A stretch of DNA of 64,000 nucleotides, taken from the NCBI GenBank assembly GCA_900635495.1, contig LR134136.1:1054001-1118000 (forward strand), written 5' to 3'. Within the stretch, counting starts at the first letter, position 1. Every line of letters begins with the position of its first letter. This document shows, piece by piece, positions 17,886 through 27,204 of this stretch. The DNA is from Atlantibacter hermannii. Lineage in GTDB: Bacteria; Pseudomonadota; Gammaproteobacteria; Enterobacterales; Enterobacteriaceae. The position numbers and the translations under genes were made by a program. Under the pieces are notes generated by a model. The model saw only the letters and a list, made by a program, of their open reading frames with translations, was not told where the DNA came from and made no database searches.

Positions 17886-19066
17886 TTACTCGTCGCTCTC
17901 CGGTACTTGTGCGGACGCGGTAACGACCACCGGTTTATTGCCGGTCAGTTCCGCCACCAGGTTGTTGACGCCGTCGCTCATATTTACAAAGCGAGTGAGT
18001 GGCGAGCGGGTCACCACCACGAAAACGCCGATATTGCTCTGCGGCACCATTGCCATATAGGTAATAAATCCGCCGCCGCCGCCGGTTTTCTGAAGAATGC
18101 CCGGACGGCCATTTTTCGGGTTCATATAGACCCAGCCGAGACCCAGAGCATCCGCGCGGCCCGGTACGTCCATGCCGATGACTTTGGTGAACTGACTACG
18201 CTGGTAAATCAGCGTTTGCATCCGATCGGCCTGGCTGGTGCGGGTGTGGAAATCAGACGCGAGGAATTGCTGCATCCAGCGCATCATATCGTCGGGGGTG
18301 GAATAGATGCCGCCGCTGCCGATGGCTGCCAGGGTGTTATTACACGGGCTGGCGCCTTTTTCCGCCACCATTAACCGACGGCATTGATCCGGCGACGGCG
18401 TAAAGGTGGTGTCTTTCATGCCCAGCGGGCGGGCGATGTATTCGTCAAACAGCTGTGGATAGGGTTTACCGGCGGCGCGGGAAAGCGCGTCGGCCAGTAA
18501 ATCGAACGCAATGTTGGAATAGGCCACGGTACTGCCGGGCGCGACTTTTAACGTGGCGGTAGTCAGCCAGTTCCAGCGCTGTTCGCGGGTAGGCCAGACA
18601 AATACCGGGCGATGCGCCGCGCCGCCTGGTTGTTCACGGGCAGCGCGCTGGTGTGGGTCGCCAGGTTAACTAAGGTGATCGGTTTGCCCTGGTACGTTGG
18701 CACGCGCGCGCCAGGCGGTGCGTACTTACTCAGGGGATCGTCAAGTTTGACCGTCCCCTGATCGAGCAATTTCACCAGCATTTCACTGGTCATCAGCTTG
18801 GTCAGCGACGCCACGCGCACCACGGAATCGAGTTGGGGGCGCACATTATTACCCGGCCGGGTTTCGCCAAAGCTGCGAAAAACCCGTTGATTGCCGTCAA
18901 TCACCACCAGCGCCATGCCCGTCGCCCCGCTGCCATAAAAAATATACTCAGCGTAACGGTCAGTGATTTCGGAAGCGAAGACCGGATCGGGGGAAGTTTG
19001 CGCCTGGCTTGCAGCAGGCAGCAGCACGGCACTCAGTGCGGCGATAGTAAGCAGACAACGTTTCAA
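17886..19066 (-). CDS. ampH: Penicillin-binding protein AmpH, DD-carboxypeptidase/endopeptidase (frame interrupted)
   Basis: 393 residues if repaired. A periplasmic class C beta-lactamase-like hydrolase that trims peptidoglycan peptides. The signal peptide (MKRCLLTIAALSAVLLPAASQA) is followed by the catalytic SLTK (near 92), YSN and KTGGGG motifs. The start is a TTG giving MKRCLL, aligned with E. coli AmpH. The frame is lost after THTSALP at a GGG run (plus strand 18638-18640); one more base restores REQPGGAAHRPVFVWPTREQ. Divergent from sbmA, as in E. coli; both act in peptide turnover and uptake. Confidence 0.9.
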
Positions 19067-19420
19067 CGAAGCAATCCATTCAGTCAGTGAAAATAAAAGC
19101 TATTTATACTACGGTTGCCGCTCCGGCAATGGGCGGATTAACGAAGTGTAGCGAGAAAAAACGTAACGTCGGGTTACAGTGGCGCAAAATCTGGTCCGGC
19201 TCACAGCGCAGGTGGTCTAAACAGGCGGCATGAGCCGGTTCTGGTACCCGTTGCCCCAGCAGTTTCCCTGGAACAGTTTGTTACTTTCCGGCAGGTGAAC
19301 TAACCTGGCGGCATTATGTCTGACTGACGCAAGTTTTTGGGTTGTGATTCAACCCATGATGAGTGGTAAACGTTACGCGCAGCAATCGCGATAACAACAA
19401 GAATGAGCAGGAGTTAACTG
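19067..19420. other. Divergent ampH-sbmA regulatory region
   Basis: About 350 bp holding the two divergent promoters. E. coli sbmA is a sigma-E target; a weak GGAAC at about 19268 could be part of such a -35 box, but I cannot find a convincing matching -10. No repeat or small gene is seen. Confidence 0.4.
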
Positions 19421-20635
19421 ATGTTTAAATCGTTCTTTCCCAGACCGACGGTTTTTTTCCTGTCGGCATTTATTTGGGCAATGATTGCGGTCATTTTCTG
19501 GCAGGCGGGCGGTGCGGAATGGGCCGGAAGGCTGGTTGGCGCAAGCAAAGACGCGCCGATCAGCGCCGCGCGTTTCTGGTCGCTCAGCTACCTGGTTTTT
19601 TATGCCTATTACGCGCTATGCGTGGGAATATTCGCGCTGTACTGGTTTATCACCAGCCCGCATCGCTGGCAGTACTGGTCGATTCTCGGTTCCGCTTTAA
19701 TTATTTTCGTCACCTGGTTTCTGGTCGAGGTCAACGTCGCGGTGAATGCGTGGTACGCCCCGTTCTATGACCTGATCCAGCGCGCCTTAAGCGCGCCGAA
19801 TAAGGTCTCCATCGTCGAGCTTTATCACGGGGTCGGCATTTTCCTTGGGATTGCGCTTATCGCCGTGGTGGTGAGTGTGCTGAACCTGTTCTTTATCAGC
19901 CACTACGTGTTTCGCTGGCGTACCGCGATGAACGACTACTATTTAGCGCACTGGCAACGCCTGCGGCACATTGAAGGGGCCGCGCAGCGTATCCAGGAAG
20001 ACACCATGCGGTTCGCCGCCACGCTCGAAAGCATGGGGGTGGGGCTGATTAAAGCCATCATGACGCTGATTGCGTTTCTGCCGGTGCTCATTGCGCTCTC
20101 TCCGCACGTTAAAGAGCTGCCGTTTATCGGTTATGTGCCTTATGGTCTGGTGATTGCCGCTATTCTTTGGTCAGTGGTGGGCACCGGTTTGTTAGCCGTT
20201 GTCGGGATTAAATTGCCCGGTCTCGAATTTAATAATCAGCGTGTCGAAGCGGCATTCCGTAAGGAGCTGGTGTATGGCGAAGACGATCCGAACCGTGCAT
20301 CGCCGCCGACAATGCGTGAGCTGTTTGGTGCGGTACGTCGCAACTACTTCCGGCTTTATTTCCACTACACCTACTTCAACATCGCCCGTATTCTCTACCT
20401 GCAGGTCGATAACGTCTTTGGGCTGTTTTTGCTGTTCCCGTCCATCGTCGCAGGCACCATTACGCTGGGGCTGATGACCCAGATAAGCAACGTGTTCGAT
20501 CAGGTCCGCAGCGCGTTCCAGTACCTGATAAACTCGTGGACCACGCTGGTGGAGTTGATGTCTATTTATAAGCGTCTGCGCAGTTTTGAACGTCAGATGG
20601 ATGATGTGCCGCAGGAAATGATTGAAGTCAGTTAA
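19421..20635 (+). CDS. sbmA: Peptide antibiotic/antimicrobial peptide importer SbmA
   Basis: A 404-residue inner-membrane protein of the SbmA/BacA family (E. coli 406). It has about eight membrane helices, without an ATPase domain, and the conserved WRTAMNDYYLAHWQRLRHIEGAAQRIQEDTMRFA stretch near residues 165-200 (positions about 19915-20015). It is a proton-driven importer that brings microcin B17, bleomycin and proline-rich peptides into the cytoplasm. yaiW follows after 18 bp, as in E. coli. Confidence 0.96.
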   Translation: MFKSFFPRPTVFFLSAFIWAMIAVIFWQAGGAEWAGRLVGASKDAPISAARFWSLSYLVFYAYYALCVGIFALYWFITSPHRWQYWSILGSALIIFVTWFLVEVNVAVNAWYAPFYDLIQRALSAPNKVSIVELYHGVGIFLGIALIAVVVSVLNLFFISHYVFRWRTAMNDYYLAHWQRLRHIEGAAQRIQEDTMRFAATLESMGVGLIKAIMTLIAFLPVLIALSPHVKELPFIGYVPYGLVIAAILWSVVGTGLLAVVGIKLPGLEFNNQRVEAAFRKELVYGEDDPNRASPPTMRELFGAVRRNYFRLYFHYTYFNIARILYLQVDNVFGLFLLFPSIVAGTITLGLMTQISNVFDQVRSAFQYLINSWTTLVELMSIYKRLRSFERQMDDVPQEMIEVS

Positions 20636-20653
20636 CCCTCTAACGGAGCGCGA

Positions 20654-21739
20654 ATGGGATTGCCAACCGGAAAACGAGTCAGCCTTCTTGCCCTGCTGGT
20701 GTTGGCAGGCTGCGCCACTCAACCCGGCCCGCAGAAAAAGGCCGGGCCAACGGTAGACGTGGCGCAGACCGTGAAGCAAAAAATGCCTGCCAGCGTGAAA
20801 GACCGCGACGGCTGGGCGAAAGAGATCGCCACGGCGTTCGACAGCCAGAAAATCGCGCCCACCGAGGAAAATGTCTGCTCGGTGCTGGCGGTGGCGGAGC
20901 AGGAAGCGAACTATCAGGCCGATCCTGTTGTGCCAGGTTTAAGCAAGATCGCCTGGAAAGAGATCGAGCGGCGCGCTGACCGGGTGCATGTGCCGATGTT
21001 CGTGGTGCGCACCGCGCTGATGATCAAATCGCCCAACGGTAAAAGTTACAGCGATCGGCTCGATAGCGTCACCACGGAAAAACAGCTCAGCGCGATTTTT
21101 GATGACTTTATCGGCATGGTGCCCATGGGGCAGACGCTGTTCGGCAACTTAAATCCGGTTCATACCGGCGGGCCGATGCAGGTGAGTATCGCTTTTGCCG
21201 AAGCCCATACCCGTGGTTATCCGTGGAAGAGGGAAGGTACGGTGCGCCAGGAGGTGTTCAGCCGACGCGGCGGATTGTGGTTCGGGATTTACCATCTGCT
21301 GAACTATCCGGTGAATTACACCCGTCCGCTCTATCGCTACGCCGATTTTAACGCGGGCTGGTACGCCAGTCGCAATGCCGCATTTCAGTATGCAGTGAGC
21401 AAGGCCAGCGGCGTAAAACTGGCGCTGGACGGCGATTTAATTCGCTATGACAGTGATGAGCCGGGCAGCACGGAGCTGGCAGTACGGAAATTAAAAACCG
21501 GCCTTAGCGACAGCGAGATTCATCGCGCCCTGAAGAAAGGTGATGCCCTGGATTTCGAAGAAACGGAATTGTATAAAACGGTTTATGCTCTGGCGGAGAA
21601 GAAAACCGGCAAACCGCTGGCGCGCGAAATGTTGCCCGGTATTCAACTTGAAAGCCCGAAAATCACCCGCAACCTCACCACGGCGTGGTTTGCGAAGCGG
21701 GTCGATGACCGTCGGGCTCGCTGTATGAATAAATCATAA
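20654..21739 (+). CDS. yaiW: Outer-membrane lipoprotein YaiW
   Basis: A 361-residue lipoprotein: the signal peptide ends in the lipobox LAGC at about residue 20. The rest is a DUF1615 domain with conserved stretches such as NVCSVLAVAEQEANYQADP and GGPMQVSIAFAEAHTRGYPW. In E. coli it is surface-exposed and works with SbmA in sensitivity to proline-rich peptides. It is the second gene of the sbmA operon, 18 bp downstream. It ends 2 bp before the stop of convergent yaiY. Confidence 0.94.
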   Translation: MGLPTGKRVSLLALLVLAGCATQPGPQKKAGPTVDVAQTVKQKMPASVKDRDGWAKEIATAFDSQKIAPTEENVCSVLAVAEQEANYQADPVVPGLSKIAWKEIERRADRVHVPMFVVRTALMIKSPNGKSYSDRLDSVTTEKQLSAIFDDFIGMVPMGQTLFGNLNPVHTGGPMQVSIAFAEAHTRGYPWKREGTVRQEVFSRRGGLWFGIYHLLNYPVNYTRPLYRYADFNAGWYASRNAAFQYAVSKASGVKLALDGDLIRYDSDEPGSTELAVRKLKTGLSDSEIHRALKKGDALDFEETELYKTVYALAEKKTGKPLAREMLPGIQLESPKITRNLTTAWFAKRVDDRRARCMNKS

Positions 21740-21741
21740 GA

Positions 21742-22059
21742 TTAACCGCGGCGCTGTTGGAAACGCAGCCACAGGCTAATCGCCGCAGCGACAGCACAGC
21801 CCACTAAAAAGGGCACCAGTCCAAAAATCGTGCCGACCACCACGCCTATCTCAATACGTGGTCGGCCGCTTTCCTTCACATCAAGCTGCATCAGGTGTTC
21901 AAACACACCCGGAGCATGCACCAACATGTTCAAAATCTGCGATCCGACCCAAAAGCAGAACAGGACAAAAACCGCGTACGCGACATTGCCGAGCGTGGTC
22001 GACGGCTCGCGCTTTTTCCCTGCGATGATGGTGGACTTCGACAAAGTAAACTCTGCCAT
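21742..22059 (-). CDS. yaiY: Inner-membrane protein YaiY (DUF2755)
   Basis: A 105-residue membrane protein with two hydrophobic helices (about 28-48 and 75-97). It is collinear with E. coli YaiY: ALFVLFCFW-like first helix, LVHAPGV and EIGVVVGTIFGLVPFLVGC. The start MAEFTLS has a GGGAGGTCATT ribosome site; a longer frame to 22080 is less likely. Function unknown. Confidence 0.92.
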   Translation of the reverse strand: MAEFTLSKSTIIAGKKREPSTTLGNVAYAVFVLFCFWVGSQILNMLVHAPGVFEHLMQLDVKESGRPRIEIGVVVGTIFGLVPFLVGCAVAAAISLWLRFQQRRG

Positions 22060-22343
22060 AATGACCTCCCGGAAACGCATTTAACCCAGGCATATCGCCT
22101 GATGACTCTATGGCGAGTCTGACAGTTGATTGGGAATGTCAATATCGGATTTCTGGTAATTTCGTGTCCAGATTACTCCTGGATGTCAGAAACATGTCTA
22201 AAGTCACAATTTTGTAACTTTTGTCAGAGTTAATTAACATCACGCGTGTGGCGTATTTGTCATCGCGTGTAAAGGCGCGCGTCATGCCGCAGACAGCCTG
22301 AAAACGATATGCGATGATGCCGTTTTTATTCTCTGGAGCGACC

Positions 22344-22559
22344 ATGAACCTGCCCACAAAAATACGCCGTGACTGGCACTATTACGCCGTAGCTATCGCC
22401 TTTATTTTCATTATGAATGGCGTAATAGGCCTGCTGGGTTTTGAAGCCAAAGGCTGGCAAACCTATGCGGTAGGACTGGTTACCTGGGTGATCAGTTTCT
22501 GGCTGGCGGGTCTGGTGATTCGCCGTCGCCCGGAAGAACCGGACGCGGCGAAAGAGTAA
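22344..22559 (+). CDS. yaiZ: Small inner-membrane protein YaiZ (DUF2754)
   Basis: A 71-residue protein with two membrane helices, nearly identical in pattern to E. coli YaiZ (MNLPTKIRRDWHYYAVAI start, GLLGFEAKGWQTYAVGL in the middle). CTGGAG precedes the ATG. It sits between yaiY and ddlA as in E. coli, and ends 3 bp before the ddlA stop. Function unknown. Confidence 0.93.
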   Translation: MNLPTKIRRDWHYYAVAIAFIFIMNGVIGLLGFEAKGWQTYAVGLVTWVISFWLAGLVIRRRPEEPDAAKE

Positions 22560-22562
22560 GCA

Positions 22563-23663
22563 TTAGGGCGTGATAGTGCTTTTTAACGCGCTGTCCTGGG
22601 CATGGCGCTCCAGCGCCAGCTCAATTAAACGCGTAATCAGTTGCTGATAGCTCATCCCACTGGCCTGCCATAATTTGGGGTACATGCTGATATTAGTAAA
22701 CCCTGGCAGCGTGTTGATTTCATTAATAATGACCTCATTCTCTGGCGTCAGGAACACATCAACACGCGCCATGCCGCTGCATTCAAGCGCCTGATAGGCG
22801 CGGATCGCAATTGCACGAATTTTATCGTTTATTTCTGGCGCAATGTTGGCCGGCACGTCAACGCGGGCGGCATCACCATCGATGTATTTGGTGTCATAGG
22901 AATAGAAGGCGCTATTAACCACGATTTCGCCGCAGGTACTGGCCTCCGGGCGATCGTTGCCCAGCACGGCGCATTCGATTTCCCGTCCCACGATCCCGGT
23001 TTCCACCACCACTTTATGATCGAATTCAAAGGCCAGTTCCACCGCCGTCTGGTATTCCCCGGCGGTCGTCACTTTACTTACGCCGACTGAAGAACCCTGG
23101 TTAGCGGGTTTGATGAACATCGGTACGCCAAGTTTCGTTACAACATCCTCGAAGCTATATTGCGAGCGGTTGACGCGGGTAAGGGTGATAAAGGGCGCGA
23201 CGGCCAGGCCTGCGTCACGCAGCAGGCGTTTAGCGATGTCTTTATCCATACTCACCGCGGAGCCTAACACGCCGGAACCCACGAACGGCAAGTTAGCCAT
23301 ACGTAACAAACCCTGCAGGCTGCCGTCTTCGCCGAGCGTACCGTGAACGATGGGGAAAATGACGTCGACCTGAGGCAGGCTTGCGTGGCTGTGGGTTTCG
23401 ATCAGCTGTTGTTCCGTCTGGCCGGGGATCAGCGCCAGCGTTTTTTCAGAGCGATTCAGGGCAATACGCGCAGGGTCACTGGCATTGAGCAGATAGCCGC
23501 TGGCATCGTTAATATGCCATTCGCCCTGTTTATCAATCCCCATCAGCACCACGTCAAATTTCTCTTTATCAATGGCGTCGACGATGTTTTTCGCTGACTG
23601 AAGTGATACTTCGTGCTCGGCTGATTTACCGCCAAACACAATCCCTACCCGCAGTTTTGCCAT
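22563..23663 (-). CDS. ddlA: D-alanine--D-alanine ligase A
   Basis: A 366-residue ATP-grasp ligase making the D-Ala-D-Ala dipeptide for peptidoglycan. It has the N-terminal GIVFGGKSAEHEVSLQSA, the ATP-grasp phosphate loop FIKPANQGSSVGVSKV, and the Mg/substrate residues in RVDVFLTPENEVIINEINTLPGFT. E. coli DdlA has 364 residues. The start MAKLRVG has GGATGAACAA upstream; a frame extending to 23696 adds 11 residues not found in the family. Confidence 0.97.
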   Translation of the reverse strand: MAKLRVGIVFGGKSAEHEVSLQSAKNIVDAIDKEKFDVVLMGIDKQGEWHINDASGYLLNASDPARIALNRSEKTLALIPGQTEQQLIETHSHASLPQVDVIFPIVHGTLGEDGSLQGLLRMANLPFVGSGVLGSAVSMDKDIAKRLLRDAGLAVAPFITLTRVNRSQYSFEDVVTKLGVPMFIKPANQGSSVGVSKVTTAGEYQTAVELAFEFDHKVVVETGIVGREIECAVLGNDRPEASTCGEIVVNSAFYSYDTKYIDGDAARVDVPANIAPEINDKIRAIAIRAYQALECSGMARVDVFLTPENEVIINEINTLPGFTNISMYPKLWQASGMSYQQLITRLIELALERHAQDSALKSTITP

Positions 23664-23814
23664 TTGTTCATCCATCTTATAAAAACGAAAGCACACAACA
23701 TATCACGCTCATTCTGGCTATTCATGATCTTCATTAGCCAATCCGCAGAGAAATGCCGGGCGGCATCCGGAGCGCGTTGACTATACTGGAGATTCAGTGA
23801 AACGGAGGGCGGGG

Positions 23815-24513
23815 ATGGCGACAGCGGGCGGAACGATAACCGGACTTTTATTAACGGCGCTGGCGGGGTGGGGGATGTATGAATACTTACCCGCGCAGTA
23901 CAACCCTTTTACGCCGCTCTCACCCAACGATCCCCCTACGATGGTGACGCGCTACAAGCTGCGTCATTTAGCCAGCGACCCGGCAGCGTGCATGGCGGTA
24001 CTGAAACAGGCGAGCGAGCAGGGGATGATTCAGTTTCGCGAGCAGACCAGCACCCGGGGCGATTGCCCGCTGGATTCGCCGGTTCGCGTGATGCGTTTCG
24101 GCGATGTGCAACTCAGCAGCAGTTTTCTCGCCAGTTGCCCGCTGGCGCTGAGCTCGGCGATGTACGTTCATCAGCGGGCCGCACCGGCGGCAGAGCAGAT
24201 CATGGGCAGCCGGTTAACGCGCATTGATCATGTCGGTAGTTATGCCTGCCGTAATATCTATAACCGCGAACAAGGACGGCGCAGCGAGCACGCCACGGCG
24301 GACGCGCTGGATATCAGCGCTTTTCGTTTTGCCAATGGCCAGCACCTTACGGTGCGTAAAGGATGGAATGAAAGCGGCGCACGTGGCGAGGTTATGCGGG
24401 AGCTGTTTAACCAGAGTTGTAACTTTTACGGTAACTCGCTGGGGCCGGAATACAACGCCGCTCACGCCGATCATTTCCATTTAGGGATGCGCGGGTTTGG
24501 TCTGTGTCGGTAA
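23815..24513 (+). CDS. Extensin-like family protein (membrane-anchored)
   Basis: A 232-residue protein with an N-terminal membrane anchor or signal (TGLLLTALAGWGMYEYL) and a C-terminal extensin-like domain: CACLxPV-type cysteines (DCPLDSPVRV), SRLTRIDHVGSYACRNIY, SEHATADALDISAF and HADHFHLGM. The His/Asp pattern SEHAxADALDI...HxDHFH recalls D-Ala-D-Ala peptidase-type zinc hydrolases, so a periplasmic cell-wall role is plausible but unproved. The ATG at 23815 is preferred over the GTG at 23797 because GGAGGG lies 5 bp upstream. It is not at this place in E. coli and lies next to ddlA. Confidence 0.85.
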   Translation: MATAGGTITGLLLTALAGWGMYEYLPAQYNPFTPLSPNDPPTMVTRYKLRHLASDPAACMAVLKQASEQGMIQFREQTSTRGDCPLDSPVRVMRFGDVQLSSSFLASCPLALSSAMYVHQRAAPAAEQIMGSRLTRIDHVGSYACRNIYNREQGRRSEHATADALDISAFRFANGQHLTVRKGWNESGARGEVMRELFNQSCNFYGNSLGPEYNAAHADHFHLGMRGFGLCR

Positions 24514-24682
24514 AGCAGATCCCGCCGTTCGGACCGGCCAAAAGCGTGATGCGTATCTCGTTAAGTCGATTTTGTGTGATAAATCACTAAATTTTCCCAC
24601 ACCGCATCGATTGCACGATGCCGTCGGGTGACTCTTGCTACTCTGCCATAAAACCTTCACGTGATAATGAAACCGCGTCGTC

Positions 24683-25909
24683 ATGGAATCCTGGAAAATT
24701 AACCTCATCTCGGTCTGGTTCGGATGTTTTTTCACCGGGCTGGCCATCAGCCAGATTTTGCCATTTTTGCCGCTGTACGTGGCGCAACTGGGCGCGACCT
24801 CTCATGAGGCGCTGTCGATGTGGTCGGGATTAACCTTTAGCGTCACGTTTCTGGTGTCAGCCATCGTGTCGCCGATGTGGGGGAGCCTGGCCGATCGCAA
24901 AGGACGGAAATTAATGCTGTTGCGGGCGTCCCTCGGCATGGCAGTGGCGATCCTGCTTCAGGCCTTCGCCACCACCGTCTGGCAACTGTTTTTGTTACGC
25001 GCGTTGATGGGGCTGACATCGGGTTATATTCCTAACGCCATGGCGCTGGTGGCGTCGCAGGTGCCCCGCAATCGCAGCGGATGGGCGCTCAGTACGTTGT
25101 CTACCGCACAAATCAGCGGTGTTATCGCCGGGCCGCTGATGGGCGGCTTTCTGGCGGACTGGGTCGGTTTACGCTGGGTGTTTTTAATCACTGCCGGATT
25201 ACTGATGGTGAGTTTTCTTGTCACGCTGTTCTTTATTAAAGAAGGCGTGCGGCCCGCCATCGCTAAACATCAACGCCTGACGGGCAAAGCGGTATTTGCC
25301 TCATTGCCGTATCCGGGTTTAGTCGTCAGCCTGTTTTTCACCACCCTGGTGATCCAGCTCTGTAATGGTTCGGTCGGGCCGATCCTGGCGCTGTTTATTC
25401 AGTCCCTGACGCCCGACAGCAGTAATATTGCTTTTTTGAGCGGACTGATTGCCGCCATCCCCGGTGTGTCGGCGTTGATGAGCGCGCCGCGCCTTGGCAA
25501 GCTGGGCGACCGCATCGGCACGGCGCGTATTTTAATGGCGACGCTGATCATTTCCGTGGTGCTGTTTTTTGCGATGACGTTCGTCACCACGCCGGTGCAA
25601 CTCGGCGTATTGCGTTTTCTGCTTGGTTTTGCCGATGGCGCGATGTTGCCCGCCGTACAAACGCTGCTGTTGAAATATTCCAGCGATCACATTACCGGTC
25701 GTATTTTCGGGTATAACCAGTCGTTTATGTATCTGGGAAACGTGGTAGGGCCATTGATGGGCGCAGGCGTCAGCGCGATGACCGGTTTTCGCTGGGTATT
25801 TCTCGCCACGGCGCTGGTTGTACTGATAAACACGCTTCAACTGGGGGTTGCACTTCATCGCACCGCCGCAAAAAAGGCGTCAGATGCGCTGAGGCTATAT
25901 CATATATAA
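24683..25909 (+). CDS. MFS drug exporter, MdtG-like
   Basis: A 408-residue major facilitator protein with 12 predicted helices. It is the same length as E. coli MdtG and similar along the whole chain: GCFFTGLAISQILPFLPLYV start, loop 2-3 motif ADRKGRKLML, QVPRNRSGWALSTLS, and APRLGKLGDRIG in the loop between helices 8 and 9. MdtG exports fosfomycin and deoxycholate in E. coli; the substrate here is unknown. It occupies, with the extensin-like gene, the gap between ddlA and iraP. Confidence 0.88.
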   Translation: MESWKINLISVWFGCFFTGLAISQILPFLPLYVAQLGATSHEALSMWSGLTFSVTFLVSAIVSPMWGSLADRKGRKLMLLRASLGMAVAILLQAFATTVWQLFLLRALMGLTSGYIPNAMALVASQVPRNRSGWALSTLSTAQISGVIAGPLMGGFLADWVGLRWVFLITAGLLMVSFLVTLFFIKEGVRPAIAKHQRLTGKAVFASLPYPGLVVSLFFTTLVIQLCNGSVGPILALFIQSLTPDSSNIAFLSGLIAAIPGVSALMSAPRLGKLGDRIGTARILMATLIISVVLFFAMTFVTTPVQLGVLRFLLGFADGAMLPAVQTLLLKYSSDHITGRIFGYNQSFMYLGNVVGPLMGAGVSAMTGFRWVFLATALVVLINTLQLGVALHRTAAKKASDALRLYHI

Positions 25910-26114
25910 TTATGACAAACAATTTTATTAATAAGTTTTCGATCTGCGCGACGCGTGGATAACTTTTATTGCAAGAATATTCAGTGAAACGTTTCGTTGG
26001 CTATTTTGCCCGGGTTTTGTTAAATCGATAAGATTCGCAAAATACGACATTCCCCTCTATCTAATTTGGAAAGGGAATGTTAACTTCATTTAACTTTTTA
26101 AAGGGATGAACCTC

Positions 26115-26375
26115 ATGAAGAACTTAATTGCTGAACTATTAGTGTCTCTCGCTGATAAAGAGCAAGAGTCCAAAGAGTTGGTGGCTCAGGTAGAAGCCCT
26201 GGAGATTGTGGTGACGGCGCTGTTACGTCGAATGGAACCTTCTGAGCAGCGTGCGCTCATTGATAGCATCGAGGGTGCGATGGATGGTGCAAAAGTAAAG
26301 TCTGAAGTCTCTGTAGAAGACTCTGCGCTTCTACAGCAGTATTTACAAAAGCTCCTCAAACATCCAAGAAGTTAA
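26115..26375 (+). CDS. iraP: RssB anti-adaptor IraP (RpoS stabiliser)
   Basis: An 86-residue coiled-coil protein, the same length as E. coli IraP, with matching start MKNLIAELL, QVEALEIVVTALLR core and end LLKHPRS. IraP blocks RssB so that RpoS escapes ClpXP, in response to phosphate starvation and ppGpp. The ATG at 26115 is chosen over 26106 because AAGGGA then has normal spacing. In E. coli phoA follows; here psiF is next. Confidence 0.95.
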   Translation: MKNLIAELLVSLADKEQESKELVAQVEALEIVVTALLRRMEPSEQRALIDSIEGAMDGAKVKSEVSVEDSALLQQYLQKLLKHPRS

Positions 26376-26778
26376 GGGAGACGCTGGCGCAACCGACTTT
26401 TCCGCAGGTAAATTATTCCCGGAGTGACCTTTTCTGCTGCATTAATACCCCTGGTGTTAAACAGAAAGCGCGTCTCCGGGAAATAAATCTCGTAAAAATC
26501 AGAACGGTATTTCTTTTTTAACATCTGTTTTTATTTCAAATGCATTTAAACCTTATTTACTTTTCCTCTTTACTTATTTCTTTTCAGTCAACGCACCGCT
26601 GGATTAATTTTTTATGACGTGAAAGCCAGGCGCGAGGCTTTCCGGCGACGCCATTATTATCCAGCTGTAAACCACACCTTAAATAAAAAGTTAACAGCCC
26701 GTACTTCTGATGCCCGGGATTTGCATTTTATGGACACTCCGCCAGAATTTAACTGTCGAGGTTAATAAGGTGACGATG
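26376..26778. other. iraP-psiF intergenic region; phoA absent
   Basis: 400 bp with no gene. E. coli K-12 has phoA here. Two inverted-repeat pairs share their right arm: 26377-26384 with 26469-26476, and 26412-26424 with about 26473-26485, so they cannot both form. A short hairpin with GAAAGCC/GGCTTTC arms lies near 26620-26642. I see no convincing Pho box before psiF. Confidence 0.5.
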
Positions 26779-27099
26779 ATGAAAATGACCATTCTGTTTG
26801 CCCTTTTTACCGCGGTATTAGGCAGCGCTTCTGTCCATGCCGCCGATAAAACGTTAACGCCCCAACAGCAGCGTATGACCACCTGCAACCAGCAGGCCAC
26901 GTCCCAGGCGCTTAAAGGCGATCAGCGAAAAACCTATATGAGTAATTGCCTCAAGAACAGCCAGTCGGCACCGGCCGATAAAAGCCTGACGCCACAGCAG
27001 CAGAAAATGAAACACTGTAATGCCGAAGCGGGTAATAAATCATTAACCGGTGACGCACGTAAAACCTTTATGAGCGAATGTCTGAAAAAAGCCGGTTAA
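26779..27099 (+). CDS. psiF: Phosphate starvation-inducible protein PsiF
   Basis: A 106-residue secreted protein, the same length as E. coli PsiF. After the signal peptide (cleavage about SVHA-A) come two repeats of the PsiF motif: LTPQQQRMTTCNQQA...LKGDQRKTYMSNCLK and LTPQQQKMKHCNAEA...LTGDARKTFMSECLK, each with a Cys pair. An ATG three bases upstream (26776) is equally possible. In E. coli it is PhoB-dependent and cotranscribed with phoA; here it stands alone. Confidence 0.93.
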   Translation: MKMTILFALFTAVLGSASVHAADKTLTPQQQRMTTCNQQATSQALKGDQRKTYMSNCLKNSQSAPADKSLTPQQQKMKHCNAEAGNKSLTGDARKTFMSECLKKAG

Positions 27100-27204
27100 T
27101 CATCCATAAGGGTGAGTTTGAATAACGGCTCACCCGAAATTTCATACTCTTCGCCTGACCCCCCTTTCTATACTCTGGGAAATTTGTCCTGAATATTCCC
27201 GAAA

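Noticed and set aside
26376..26778. Decayed phoA
   Set aside because: Neither strand shows alkaline phosphatase motifs or a signal peptide; the region is AT-rich with only short inverted repeats.
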